Positions 23,963 through 38,000 of a DNA stretch of 64,000 bases are shown here, one piece after another. The position numbers and the translations under genes were made by a program. Position 1 is the first letter of the stretch. The number at the start of each line of letters is the position of its first letter. The notes below the pieces were generated by a model. It saw only the letters and a program-made list of their open reading frames with translations. It had not been told where the DNA came from and ran no database searches. This stretch comes from Paragordius varius. Taxonomy: Eukaryota; Nematomorpha. The DNA lies in NCBI GenBank assembly GCA_964247055.1, contig OZ176056.1, forward strand, positions 6,138,001-6,202,000, written 5' to 3'.

Positions 23963-25867
23963 AGGGTTGTGATTTTGACCCCCTTTTTTTGAAAAAGGGT
24001 CAGACCTAGGTCGGACCTAGGTCATACCATATGTTATTGTCAATAAATAACTACATACATAAATACTTGATTAAAGTACATAAAAACAGGTTTTTACATA
24101 AAGTATATATTTTTTTAAAAGTCTACTTTCACCAATACTGATAATTTAAATTTCTATAATGATCTTCTGGAATCATACATAAAAACTATAGAAAGTTTTA
24201 AATCACAGAAAGATAAGATTAACAATATGGAATTTATTGGAATCTGTTTATGCTCTAATTATTTTAAACTATGAATAAAATCCGCAAGTAACTATGCTAA
24301 GAGTTGGGCATGTAGAAATAAATTTTGCTAAATGTTTCTGGCTAATTTCTTGTACAGAAATTATGACTAAACTTAAGAAATTAAATGCTTAACTTGCTTT
24401 CGACCATCACCTTCTCTCCAATTTATTTCATAAACTTCTTTTAGATGTCTCTTCATACAGTTTTTATTTAAATATATAGTGTAATTACATATCATGTGAC
24501 TTGATTTTTTTTATCGATAAATTTCCACAAGGCTGATTTCATTATGAGGAATCATCAAGTCGTTGTTTGTCCAGCATGTGCTAGCTTCCAAATTCTTGAG
24601 CGAAATAGCTTTCGATCGAGACAACCGTCTTTGTTCAGTTGAGTTAAGTGTAAGTCATTGCTGAGTGTTTTTTCCCAATCATGGTATGGTCTGCCTCGTT
24701 TTAAATTGCCGTTCGGATGAAAAAATCTAATTTTGTTAATCCAACTATTTGAGCGTTCAATGTGACCCCAGTATCTGAGACGATTTGCTCTGAGAAAAGA
24801 AGACATAGGTGCGATATGAAACAGATTATGTATGCTTTTATTATTATTTGTTTTATCATTGTGATACTGATTGGTGAGGCATGAGTTGAGGATTTTTCTT
24901 TCTATGTCACATAATTTATTTTCATTAGTTTGGTTTAAGGGCCAACATTCGCTAGCATAGGTGAGGGCAGGGCGAATGGCAATCGTGTAAATTTTGCCCT
25001 TGTTTGGGTTTGAAATGTGTTTGTGTTTCATTATATACTTGAGTTGATGAAATTTGGCCCAAGCCTGATGTGTCCGTGTTGTTATGGCGTTTTTAATATT
25101 CATATCAGCTGCTATTGTGTCACCCAGGTAATTGTACTTGTTTACTATTTCGATGTTTGTAGATGGAAGGTAGGTGGTTTGTGTGGGATTATTTGGGTTT
25201 ATATCTGGTGTTGCACAAGCTTTACATATATAATTTTCAATTCCCAATAAACTTCCTTTAATTTGTGAGCACTTTTTATGGACCCACAGCTGGCATTTAG
25301 TGCATTTGATGGAATTAAGTTTCACTTCAGAGTGACAAATGGAGCAAGGGAATTTTAGTACAGGTACCGGTGAGCCTGTTATTAAAGCCTTTGTTTTATC
25401 TGTGTTAATTTTGAGGCCAAATTTTTCTAAAGTAGATTTCCAGAGGTTACATTTATTGATAATGTCTGTTTCGCTGGTGGCTGTTAGTATTATGTCGTCA
25501 GCGTACATCATCTTAAAAGGTAAACCTGTTTTTATATTATCAGTTATTACCTCTATAATGATGATAAATAGTAATGGGCTGAGGATGGAGCCCTGGTGTA
25601 GTCCGACAGTTCCTGGAAATTGATTGGTATCACCCACGGGAGTTCTCACGCAACTAGTGGTGTTCTCATATAGTAAATTTATTATTCTTATTATCCATTC
25701 CGGAAGTAAAGAAAAATTGTATATCATTTAAATCAAAATAATTCTATAAATAATATAAGGTTGTTTTCCTAAAAACTGTAAAATTAATAAAATAAAAAAA
25801 TTAAAATTGACAGGTCATTTTTTTCGTGGTCGTGACCCTGGGTCATTGACTAATGGGCACAACCCTA
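23963..25867 (-). mobile_element. hAT element copy 2, internally deleted, with LINE insert
   Basis: Ends CAGGGTTGTG and CACAACCCTA, flanked by an almost perfect 8-bp duplication, ATTAGATA on the left and ATTACATA on the right (7 of 8). The outer ~300 bp on each side match copy 1 (2759-4089), including a decayed BED-finger region near 24530-24380. The transposase core is gone, so it could only have been moved in trans. A LINE fragment (24541-25727) interrupts it. Confidence 0.85.
24541..25727 (-). mobile_element. 5'-truncated LINE with PHD-like finger, 390-codon open frame
   Basis: Open frame at 25727-24555. It begins after RT motif A: RIINLLYENTTSCVRTPVG, motif B GLHQGSILSPLLFII, motif C FKMMYADDIILTA, and GLKINTDKTKALITG. 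Then comes a C4HC3 zinc finger (CSIC, CTKC, LWVHKKC, YICKAC). After it come YNYLGDTIAADM, ALTYASECWPLNQ, RANRLRYWGHIERS, KRGRPYHDWEKTL and RKLFRSRIWKLAHA. The endonuclease and the fingers and first palm motif of RT are missing (5' truncation). The remaining frame is unbroken, so this copy is young compared with the others. PHD-like fingers at this position are known in several invertebrate LINE proteins. It is inserted into hAT copy 2. Confidence 0.9.
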
Positions 25868-26088
25868 ATTACATATGATTTGTCATAAACATATAAGAGA
25901 ATATATGTGTTAACCCAATAAAAAAGTTCTTTTTTTAACAATATTCGCCGAAATAATAAAAAACCAAAATATAAACTATTTTCACATCCTTTTCGCTCAT
26001 ACTGGCAAAAATTTATTTATTAACCTTATCAATTACAAATTATTAATCACTATATAATGTATCATTTAAACATATTTAACTAACGACA

Positions 26089-29000
26089 TCAATTGCCCCT
26101 GAAAGGACAACTCTCTATTTTTTTCTTGAAATTAATTTTGGGTGGAGTAAAAATGTCCCTTCCTTCCATATTGAAAAGATTGACTTGATAATTGGATGCA
26201 TTTGGTTCATTGTAGGTACAATTAATTTTTTCAACAAATATGGCATTATGAGTAAACAATCGAACTTCCCTGCGATTCCATACATACAGCTCCAACTTTG
26301 AATTTGTTTGAATCAATTTAAACTAAAAATGTTATAATGTAAAAAATATCATCATTTTTAGATAAATTAATATTCATTTTATCATTTTTGAATGTGAATA
26401 GTTATTATGAATCCATACGTGAACAGTAACTAACCTCTTATAGATATAACCAGTCATAATTTTTAAATAAAAGCTTATTACGTGATAAAATAATTAAATT
26501 TACAAAACCTCAAATTAAATTGTGTTAATTATAAAAATTTAGTGTAACATATATAATTAAATATTTTTGATTGCCTAGTATACAATAATGTGCTGTATTA
26601 GCCGTTATTTTTGCCTGGTTTAATACCTTAAAAAATTTATACAGACCATGCTTTAACACCAAACGACAAATATTTTTTGCCAGACTACCATACTTTTTTT
26701 AATTTTTGTTATATAAACTCTGATTATAAAATTTATAATTGATTGTGTCCCTACTAAATAACTATTTCATACTTTACAGACAATTATTATTAAAAAAATC
26801 CACTTTAAATAATTATAGCGATATCTTAAAAATATATTGATTTTTGAAATTTTTAATGCAATTCCTAACAAGCGTTCCTAATTTCGTCAGTGCCCAGGGT
26901 AAAATTGATTTTATAACAGTCGTAAAAATCTAGAATCTTGGTTGTAATTATTCGTGTATGTTACCAAACGAATAAAATATCTTTTATCCATTTTATCGAC
27001 TTGAGATCGATTTTCATTTGTGGAATCAATTCTAGTTCATAATTATACTCTTTTATTTGCAATTAATATATTATTCTAAAATGCATTTTTATTATTTGTT
27101 AATAATATATTCATACGTTTGCTAAATTAATTCTTGTATTTTCATTCACCTATGGAATCCTTAAATTTTAGCAATTTTAATTTCTTAATGCCGTCAAGAA
27201 CTTCAATCCGAAAATCTTTCGCTTACTTTTTCTCGGCTCTATTTTTCTTTTTCAGTCCGCAAATTAGCTTAAAAAAGTTTGTCATTAGTAGATATTTAAT
27301 ATAATTAACGATATGGAACAAACTTTACATTGATATCAATATTTTGAATAAATACATTTCAACACAATTAATTACTGGTGTAAATTTATGGATACCTAAA
27401 CTCTAATGCCCAATCGTATATAATCAATATATGCTGCAATCATAAATAATGCAAGCTTATTTATTAACAATGACAATATATTTTAAATTGAAACTATACG
27501 GACTAAACGTAAAAATATTAGGACAATTTTTTTTTCGAAAGACAATCATTTTCCCTAAAATATCCTATAAAAATAATTAGAAATACAATGGTAAAATACA
27601 TAATTGATTGTGTTACCAATTTACATATCTAGCTTAAACTTTTCAATTAAAAACAATCAGTTATAAAAAACAACAATTTAAAAAGTATGGTAATATCTTA
27701 AATTGTCCTTATAATTTTACGTTTTGTCCTAAAATTTTATTTTTAAATAAATTCATTTTACCTGTTGATCATTTTCCAAATCATAAGCAATGTTTGTTCC
27801 CGCGCCTGATCGAAGAACGATTTGACATTTTCCAGTATATAGGGGATATGTTATGTTTACAACAAACTGTTTTATTAAGTAAACAGAATCAATTTATCAT
27901 GACTTTAATAATTATTATGATTTTATATTAAGAGAGCAGATTTTAGAAATGTATATCAACAGTCTCTAAACTAGAACGTGGAAATGGTTTTTGATAAAAG
28001 TAACAGTTCTGATATGGTAAAAACTTATTGAGTTATATATTAAAAAATTGGCCAGTGTGGTATCGAAAATCAGATTTTCAATATAAAGCGTATATTTTGT
28101 GTTGCAGATCGCTGAATTTTATTAATCGAAAATGCGGCTCGTGAATTCATTGTGTGGGGGTAAGATAATCGTTTCTCTATGGTGGTATTTTTAAACATTT
28201 TTAAGTTAAGCTTACAGCTATTTTAATACTAAGTCCAATAAACAGATTAGTAATATAAACCTAAACCTTTGTATATAAATTTAATTAGTTTGATTAAGTG
28301 ATCGGCCTATTTGTTTAAGGGCTATCCAGAGAATGTCATGTTGAACGGTATCGAAGGCTTTAGAGAAATCCACGAAGCATAAGTCTAGCTCATTTTGGAG
28401 GAATAAAAGTGGGGGGTCACATTCTGGCGACCCTCCACAACGCAGACGACACGGTAATCTTAGCCAATTCACAAACAAGCCTTGAAAACAGTCTCCGAAC
28501 TTTTAAATATGTGTGAAAAAAATACAATCTAACATTAAACCTTAACAAAATCAAATCAACTTTCTTTATTCTATGACTCGCTTCGGATTAATATCGAAAC
28601 AATTCAAGTAGTTAACAAAAACACATACCTTGGAAGCATTATCAACAATTCAAGCTCAGTTCTTAAGAAATGCATAGCCATTGCCTAAGGCGCTCTAGCC
28701 TCACACTACAAGATATGGAAATCTCATGACATAAATCTGAAAACAAAAATCCGACTAATAAGCACATTAATTCCTATCATGTTATACGGATGTGAAAGCT
28801 GGACAATTTGAAGCGAAGCTAGAAAAGAATAAATGCTTTTGAAATGTTTTGCTGGATAAAAATACTTGGTCTAACATGGAAGGACAAAATAAAGAACATC
28901 GACATCGTAGACAAAATCAACGCACAAACACTGCTACGAGGAAAACTAATTAATCAAAATTCGATTACTTTGGACAGACATTTCGAGGACATTCTTAAAG

Positions 29001-32000
29001 GTTATTATGTTAGGGAAAGTAAATAACAATAGAGGAAAAGGACGAAGACGTATTCGTTGGATAGATGAAATCTTATCACTTACCAAAATGTCACAGCAAA
29101 AAAGCCTACGACAGAACCGAGTGGAGGAAGTTTTCTAATAAAATCGCAAATGGTTGATAACCGACTACAAGCTTAACAACAACATAATGTATAAAGTATA
29201 TTTTATATAAAATATTTAAAAGTATGTGTTAAATCCTAATAATATAAAATGTACAGAGGGCCTTTAAATCTTATAGTATATTCATTCGATGGTTCCTATG
29301 TATATTTTAATCATTCCTTTATATAAATTAACGAAAATCTACATATGTATCCTCAGAAATGATGAGGGGTTCTTGATTATTGGTGAAGATATCTATTCTA
29401 CTAGCCATTGCATCTGAAAAAAATGTATAAATATGCCCTCTATCGGTAGAAGTAAGGTTAATTCTTGAAGGGATAAGCCACCAAATAGTAGGTGCTCCTA
29501 TAACATAGGGATGTTCTTCTACCTGAATTAATTGATTTCTATAATGCAGTTACAGTAAAATTTTGAAAATATAATGACAAAACGTAAAAATAAAAAGACA
29601 AATATTTTTTTCATCAAAAGACAATCATACTTTTTTACATCTTAATTTTTGACATGTAAATTATTTAATTACAATTTTTTACCAAAATACATCTCTGCAT
29701 CATACTTTTCCCAATCCTAACCAATGATTTATTTATATTAAAAAAGAATCTAAAAGTATGGGTTGTTTTTTATAAAAAATTGTCTTTATATTTGAACGTT
29801 TTGTTCGTATAATTTCAATTTTTACTGTATAATGTTTTATGTTTATGACATATGGCCTATACATATAACTCCTTTGATTCATAGCACAATAAAGCTAATA
29901 TTATCTCTATAAGTTATTATCTCCTCGAAACTAGCTCCTAAAATTTATTAGTGCCCATCAACTAATGAGCTTGTATTAGTTGTCATGCACGTTCCAAATT
30001 CTTAAAGTAATTTTTTTTTATTTCGAGTTGTTGATGACTTCCCACATATTTTTTGCATATTTTTTAAAAATAGAGAAATTAAATTAATTTATGTGAATAT
30101 TTGTTATTTATATATAGATTGATTTATCCATAGTGGTTTTTTATAAACACTAAGAAATGTTTTAAAATAGGATTCCACGTGGTTATTAGCACTAGCTAAT
30201 ATTGCTTGTAATTTAATGTTATTGCGCCTCAATATTTGACAAGGTATCCTATTACCACATGATTTTTTTCCATCCTTAACTACTAAAAGTATGGATGATT
30301 CAAAAGGCACATTTCTTAAGATGTGGCCTAAGATATCCAATTCTTTTTATTAATGTACATGTTTGTATTCATTTTTTTTTAAAATTTCGGTGTGTTAGTC
30401 CTTATTGTTCCATTTGTTTTTTTAGAGTTTGAAGTTTATATCTAATTTATAAATGGACCAACTTTCAGAACAGTAGGTTGTAACTGGGAAAACTAACACT
30501 TCCGAGCACATTGTTGTAAGAGTTATGGAATGGTTTTTAAATTATTTTATGTGCTGGTGCTAGAGCAAGCATTATGCACTGTTTAATATCATAAAGAAAA
30601 TCTCCATCATTCGTTATCATTAATCATTATATCTCTGTGTTGCTATAGTTAGATTTAGATAGCAACCATAGGAATCTTGTATGAAATGGTTTGTCTGAGA
30701 TTATGTATAGTGAATATTTTAAAAAGCTAAGGGATATAGAATACAACCCCGTCTAACCCTTTTCTTTGTGCGGAACCATCCCAATATCTCCAAAAGAAAA
30801 TACAGGCATCTTCTGTAACAGTAAAGATTGTAAATGAAAATTCGAAATGGTAAGTAATATTTTAGAATTCATGCTTTGATAATTTATCATGAATAATGTT
30901 ATCAAATGCTACCGAATAATCAACATAACGAATAAACGACGGTTTTTATGTTTTTGCTATTTTTCTCTGATCCACTTAGAATACCAGCTTTTATGATTTA
31001 TCTATTTCGTGGTTAAGTTTATTGAAATTCGGAATTGAATTATTTCAACGTTTTTTTTGAAGACTAATTGTTTAGGACGATCCATATAAAGTTTAAAAGG
31101 ATCTTTAAACAACCCTTTTTAGTCTTGGGAAAAGGTATGATTATGCTCATAAAATTAAGGTTAAACGAAGGTGCCAATTTATCTATTTAATTATTTTCAA
31201 CTCTTGATGAATTGATGGCGAGAGTGATTTATGACAATCAACAATTTAATGCCCATTGCACTACCCCTGTACTAAATTTTGATTATTATTTAAGATTTAG
31301 ATGATTTTTTGCGTAGTTCATCCAATTATTCTTAATGAATTTTTTTGAGATGCTACATTGACTCTTGTTTTTCTTTTTGTTAATTTTGAAAGGATGTATG
31401 TATCCTCTTTTAGGGTATTAGCTAGATTTGTAGATTTCCTTAAATTTGTGTGCTTTTTTTAAATAATATTTTTTGTTAAGCAGATGCATCAGATATATGA
31501 GATAAATGGCTTTAAACAGTGGTTTTCACATTGTTTTGGCTTAGCCACTGTTTTCCAACATTTGTGGGTTCTTTAATGAGAGTTTTGAATCTTTTACTCT
31601 GGGATGCTGGATCAGAGTCCTACCCCACCTCCTAGTGGTGATCCGGCGGGCAACGTCAGCGTTTTAATGACGGCAAACGGAATTCAGGCAAGTCTAACAG
31701 AAGGGTCGGAAGGAGGAGACTAACTTCCGACAAACCGATACAATCGGCACTGACCTAGTTGGCCAAGTAGTTTATGCACGGGGCTGTGTAACCGAAGGAG
31801 GGTTTGAGTTCTCGGGGTCTGGCCAACCCATAACTCACAGTGCACATTGCCTATTCAATACAATCATGAGGGACAAAACTACTATTTATTCAAATACATT
31901 ACAAAACAGTTATCCTACAACAACGATCAGAGAAAAAAGGGTGGGACCAGGCTCTAGTAACAGAAGCACCCAATAAGTACCCTGGATGTCAACGGCCTGA

Positions 32001-35000
32001 GGTGTGAGCTCCGCGAGATTGAACTTTCAGTTGATGCGGAAAAGAAAGGCGTTGACATTCTCGCAGTACAGGAGTGCCATAGATGCAGGGGATTAGACAA
32101 GGATGTCCTGTCATACAGGCTCCTTTCTGGCTCAAGCGATAAGGCGGGCACACGTGGATGCGGGTTCCTTATCAAGAAAGATATCGCCGAGAATTGCCAA
32201 TTCGAGTACATTAGTCCAAGAATTGCTAAGTTGAAAGTAAATAAATATGATATAACGATCTTTTCGGTCTACGCCCCGGTCGAATCGGCAAAGGTTGTTG
32301 AAAAATCGGAATTTTACGATACTCTTGGTGCTCAACTGAGATAAATAAAATCACGATATAGGGTCCTTGGTGATTTCAACGCTCAAGTGGATCGATCAGG
32401 CGAAAGTAATGGCATCGGGAAAATAACGGTAATCTCCTCGTTAAGCTATGTAATCTACATAGTCTTAAGTATGTTGGAAGCTTTTTCCAGAAACCTTACT
32501 GGAAAAAGGGCACTTAAGTACACCCTAGTGGCAAAGGCTTTACCCATGATCGGATACTAGTTCACAGGGGAATTAGCTTCTGAGTTATGGAGTTGAAAGT
32601 CATCTTACGAGATTGGTTACAGATCACAGGTTGGTGTTGGGAAAATTTGTCAGTGAAAGGCAAAGAACTCGTCCAAAGAAGAACCTACCTTGACAGAGGA
32701 GGCCATAAAGACGAACTTCTAACCCTGGTCACCAACAAACGATTGAGAGACAACTTTGAACACAACGTAAAAGAGAGGTTACGTTCACACAGTGGGGGGA
32801 TTGATGTAACAGCGTTAAAGGATGCATTAAGCAAATGTATTCCTACGTTTCCGAAAAAGGGATTGAACGTGTGCCCGGGTCCAAACCAAAAAGAAATTCT
32901 TGACATTAACGCTAAACGAAAACTTCGTAAAGCAATCTGTAGTGGAAAAGCTACTCAAAGTTATAAGGCTTCACTCAAAGCCCTAAACAAATCTCTAAAA
33001 CAAAAGATTTACGCCCTTAAGTCAGAATGGTTAGAAAAGAAGGCCACGGAAGGGGAGCACTGTCTAGTGAACAACAATTCGAAAGGTATCTCTGTAATTC
33101 TTGATGAGGTGGTAAGCATTTGCAACAAGTGGCTGGGCACAGGTAGTGCAAGTAAGAAGAAAAGTTCGTGTGCTAATGTGGATGATATGGCAGCTTACTA
33201 TGAATCAGTGTATCGTAAAAGTGGTGGTGACATCTTTGGTGATTCATTGTTTGATAGCTGTGTGGAATGTAACGATAGTGTCCCCGGAAGAGATAAAATC
33301 GAACGGTCCTTGAGAAAAATTAAATTCGGAAAGAGTAGTGGTGAGGATGGTATAGCCCTGGAATTGTATCATGCGGGTGGTGAATCGGTCCTTGAATTCC
33401 TGATAGGCATATTCGAAAGGGTTTGGGAGACGGGCTGCATTCAGGAAGATTGGAAAGTCGCGGAAACATGTCCGATATATAAGGGCAAGGGTAAGACGAT
33501 TGATCCCAAATCATATCGTCCCATCTCCTTACTCAACATTGATGGGAAGATCTTCAGTGGCATTCTGAACGACGATTGCAGACGTTGTCCAAACAAGTGG
33601 TGGGTGATTACCAATGCGGGTTCAGGGAACGGAAATAAACTTGTGACCTATTATTCACGCTTCGAAGGTTGCAGGAAGAATCTCGATAAGTTAACACAGG
33701 TGCACTGTGTCTTCATTGACCTCGAGAAGGCGTTCGATAGCGTCCCTCATGGGCCATTAATGGACTGTCTGGGAAAAGCGGGCTGCGGTCCGAAGTTATT
33801 AAGGCTTATAGCCAATTTGACGTACGGCAATAAAGCGAGAGTAAAGTTGAAAGGCAATACCTCGCCTTGGTTCAAACTTGAACGGGGCGTTCGGCAAGGG
33901 TGTAGGCTCTCACCTGCCCTGATTAACATCTTTCTAGAGTCATGCCTTCGTGAAGCTGATCTTCAGCTGGAAGGTATCAGTATCACTCAAAAAAATCCAT
34001 CCCCTTGTAGTCAAAGCACTCCTTCAGTGAAGATACTAGCATTCGCAGATGATATCGTGCTAGTCAGTACAATCGATGCGAACTTTCCTTGGCATTGGAA
34101 CGTTTAAACACCACGTTTAAAAGTTATGGTATCCTTATTTCGATGAGGAAATCGAAAGTCTTGGAGTTGTCGGGCTCTATAGACAACCTACCCATAATGC
34201 TAGAAACGTCTGTAATTGAAGACGTAGAAAGCTTTACGTACCTCGGATCTGAGATCAGTCGGAAGGGAGGTGTCAGCGCGAAATCATAAGGAGAATCGCA
34301 AGAGCTAGGTTGTTGCGTAAAGTAAAACCTATCTTGGAAAGCAAGAAAATTGCTAACAAGATAAAACGGCAGCTGATAATGGGTTTCGTGGTTCAATCTC
34401 TATACGGCTGTGAAACGTGGAACACTACTAAGGCAGACGTGAGTAGGTTGGATAGTTTTCTCAATGACTGCATTAGAACCTATGTTGGTGTTTCACGATC
34501 AGATAAGGACGTTCCAAGTCTCCGGTCAGCGGTGAAGCTCCCTTAAGTGAATAAACTTTTGGGCAGTAGAAGGCTGCGCTGGTTCAGCATGCTATGCCTC
34601 GGCCAAACTTCTGAACTAGCAGCTCAGTTGTACGATGGGATGCTGGATAAAACGGTCGGAGCAAGCTGTAGACAAAGATTGGAGCACTGTGTCCAACGAG
34701 ATCTGGACTGGTTTGTGCTAAACAAAGGTAATAATGGGTTACTTCGTATACACGAAGTCGAATGTCGAAATCTTGACGATTTCAAACGGGCAGTTGTGCA
34801 GAGTGGGAAACTACCTGAGTTTGCGCATCCAGGAAAGAAATCGAACGACTTAGCTCCTGTCAATAAATTACCTGTACAAACAGTCGCCTCAGTATCCTGT
34901 TCAGTTGATGGTTGTACGGTTAAATTCTCAAACGAAAAGAATATGAAAAGACATGTTACGGTCTTTCATATGGCCAAGAAAAGGGGGGAGAGCAGCAATC

Positions 35001-38000
35001 CATACCCATGTGGGGTTGCTGCAAATCATACAAGACTCTAGGGTGGCTTAAAAAACACCAAAACAATGTCCATGGAATATCGTTGGGAACGATGATTCCA
35101 GTCCCGGAGGGTAAATCAGTAACGGTCTCAGTCAGATCTAAGTTATACCCCAGCAAACCTTCCTCCACGTGGAAAGGAAGCCTTCAAACATGTGATGGTG
35201 AGTTCATGCGTCCGATAGGAGGATGTGGGCATCGAACAGGCACCTACAAGGGTATTGAAAATCATATTTAATCGAAACATGATATGTCTCTAAGAGCCTG
35301 GATACCTTGACATAAATAGCTTAAAAAATCGTTACGGTCGAGAGGGCGCAAACCAAAAAACCTTTCTATAAATATTTCTATACATATATTGCGTGGGTAT
35401 GAATGAAAAATCATTATAAAATTTACAAAAATAATATAAAAGGTGAGCGCTTCTCATAAACGACAAATTGGGAAATTACAGTTAGTATTGTGGTCTCTAA
35501 TTGTAATGGATCTAAACCGCCTCATGAGAGGCGTAAGTTTTTTTTTTGACTGATTGTGTCAGAGTTACTTCGAGATATCGTTCTTTGTAATATCTGAACA
35601 ATTGTGTCGTGATAAATTATTTTCTAGTTATGCTTTGAAAATTTTAACGTTTAATCGTTTATTTCCTCAACGTAGTTGATAGCTTTTGCAGTTTGCTTCA
35701 GGGTAAGTTTTGATGGATAATATTTCATGTAGAAATATATAACTAAAATAATAGTCGATTTAGTTTTCATCGTATTATTTAGAGCATATCTAGACTTTCT
35801 TCCATTTTTTTGTCTTAGCCCGACTATTTGTAGATTTACTTACTTGTATCATTTCTATTTTAAGTACTTTTCTTGGAATTCGATAATGATTTGAGGTTCT
35901 TATAACATATTTTTAATATTGTCTCAAAACCTTTAAAAAATAATGACAGCAATGGAATATCAAAATTGTTATTGATAAAGAATAAAAAATGTAAGCGGTG
36001 ATTATAATGTTAAAAATAAAGGAAAGAGATAAAATAAAAAATATAATTTAAGGATCAAACATATGATAAGTAAAAGCAAGGTGGTTTAAGTCCACCAAAT
36101 ATCCCATACAGACGGAATTATTGAGTTATAAACAGGGTGTAGATGCGGTTACTATGCATGTATTTACCCAACAATTGGGATCAATAAGTGTTGACTAACT
36201 GTAATTTTTAATCATAACATCAGACATTTCTAAGAACCTTCCCATGGTGTTAAAATTAATGTTTGAAGACGTAACGATATAGTAGGTATGGCGCTGTGAC
36301 ACTGTATGGTGTGCATGAGTTGGATTGAAACTGCGCAAATATTATATTATTTTCATTCTCTAAGCGGGTTCCTGTTATTCACAAGTCCTGATATAATTTT
36401 ACGTCCTTAACATTTTTACAGAAAAATAGATAAACTATATAATTTTAAATGTTTTTTGAAGTTTTTGTGATCCTAGCCAATAAATTATTACAGCAATTGA
36501 AAATATATGTTGCATAAATAAAACTTCGAAATGATGAAACTTTTTACTAATGAAATAAAATATCCATAAATTTAATTTATTTAATATTATCTCGTCATAA
36601 ACATAAAATTTGTTGTTTTAGAGAATTTTTTGCCTTCACAGAGCAGTTATTTTTGTTCTTACCTTATTTAGCATTTGCGCTTTTAAAAACTTTCATATGA
36701 ATAAAAATAGTTTAGTGTTTCTAAAAGTTATTAACATGATTATTAGTACAAAGAGTTAAAAGGTTGGTGTAAAAGTGGTTTTAGACAAAACTGATTATGT
36801 AATTTTCCACATGCCAAAACCTCCAGAATCACATTTTTAAGAGATAAAGTACTTTTAATTATGAGAAATTTTATTATTTTAGACGCTTTACTTTATTATT
36901 TTATTTAAATGCAACATGACCCCTAATTTTTAAGGATTCTGAAGGCAGATGAGTTATCAAATCCAAAAATACTGTCAAAAGAAAACTACATCTTTTGATC
37001 CTTAATTTGGCACCTGTTTTACTTTGGGCTTTGACCCATTTTATTACAGACTTATTATTTTTTTATTTATACTGTTCAAAGTTTTCCATGTTAAAATGTA
37101 ATTGAATCCTTAGATGGTTGATGCATAAATATACTTGATTAATTTCCTTTTATTTATCAAATTATAGATTCCAGTTTCACTAATAGTTTCGCATAGCCTG
37201 GCAGTATTCATAAAAAGATCTAAAGATATTACTAAAAAATTACCTGAATTCCATATCATGGTCTTGGTCGGAAATAATTTATTCATATATTCCATCGGGC
37301 TTTCTAATAAATAAATTGCATATGTTTGATTTTAATCAATATAAAATATATAACATTTTTTTTAAAAAATCACCACCTTTTTAACCAAACGCAGCATTAT
37401 TTTAAACAAAAGTATTTTTAGTTTTGTTTAAATGATAAATATTGCGTGTTGCCTTTGCTGAAAATATGTTGCGTTTGGATGAAAAAATGTTGCGTTTGCT
37501 TGAAAAAATATTGCGTTTGCCTGAAAAAGTGTTGCTTTTGACCGAAAATAATATATTGTTTTGGCTCTTAGGTGCACTTCATTTAACACTAGGACTATCT
37601 AATAAAAATATCCTGATGAAATTATATATATTATCTGTTGGAAATTATATTACATTATCATGATTAAAATGCACTAGCTTACTTAAAGTAAACGTAAAAA
37701 TTCCGAGATTGCGCAATATAAATTTAATAAATATGTTTGATGGCAATAAAATTATTTTGAAATACTTAGCCAAAAAATTTAATTCAAAAACAAATTTTTT
37801 TAACAGAATATGCGCAAATCATTTTCTGATATGGATTAGATCCCTCAATATGTACTTACTTAAATCACTTGTAAGTGTCAAAACCAAAAGCATCAATCCT
37901 TAAACGTTTTCTATATATATAAATTTCATCGGGATAGTAATTTGTGGAGATTGTTTTATTAACAATATTGTAATTTCTAAAGTGCCAGCCATGAATGCAA

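Noticed and set aside
37442-37663. A small protein with MLRLxEK heptads
   Set aside because: It is a tandem array of 21-bp units. The frame stays open only because 21 is divisible by three.
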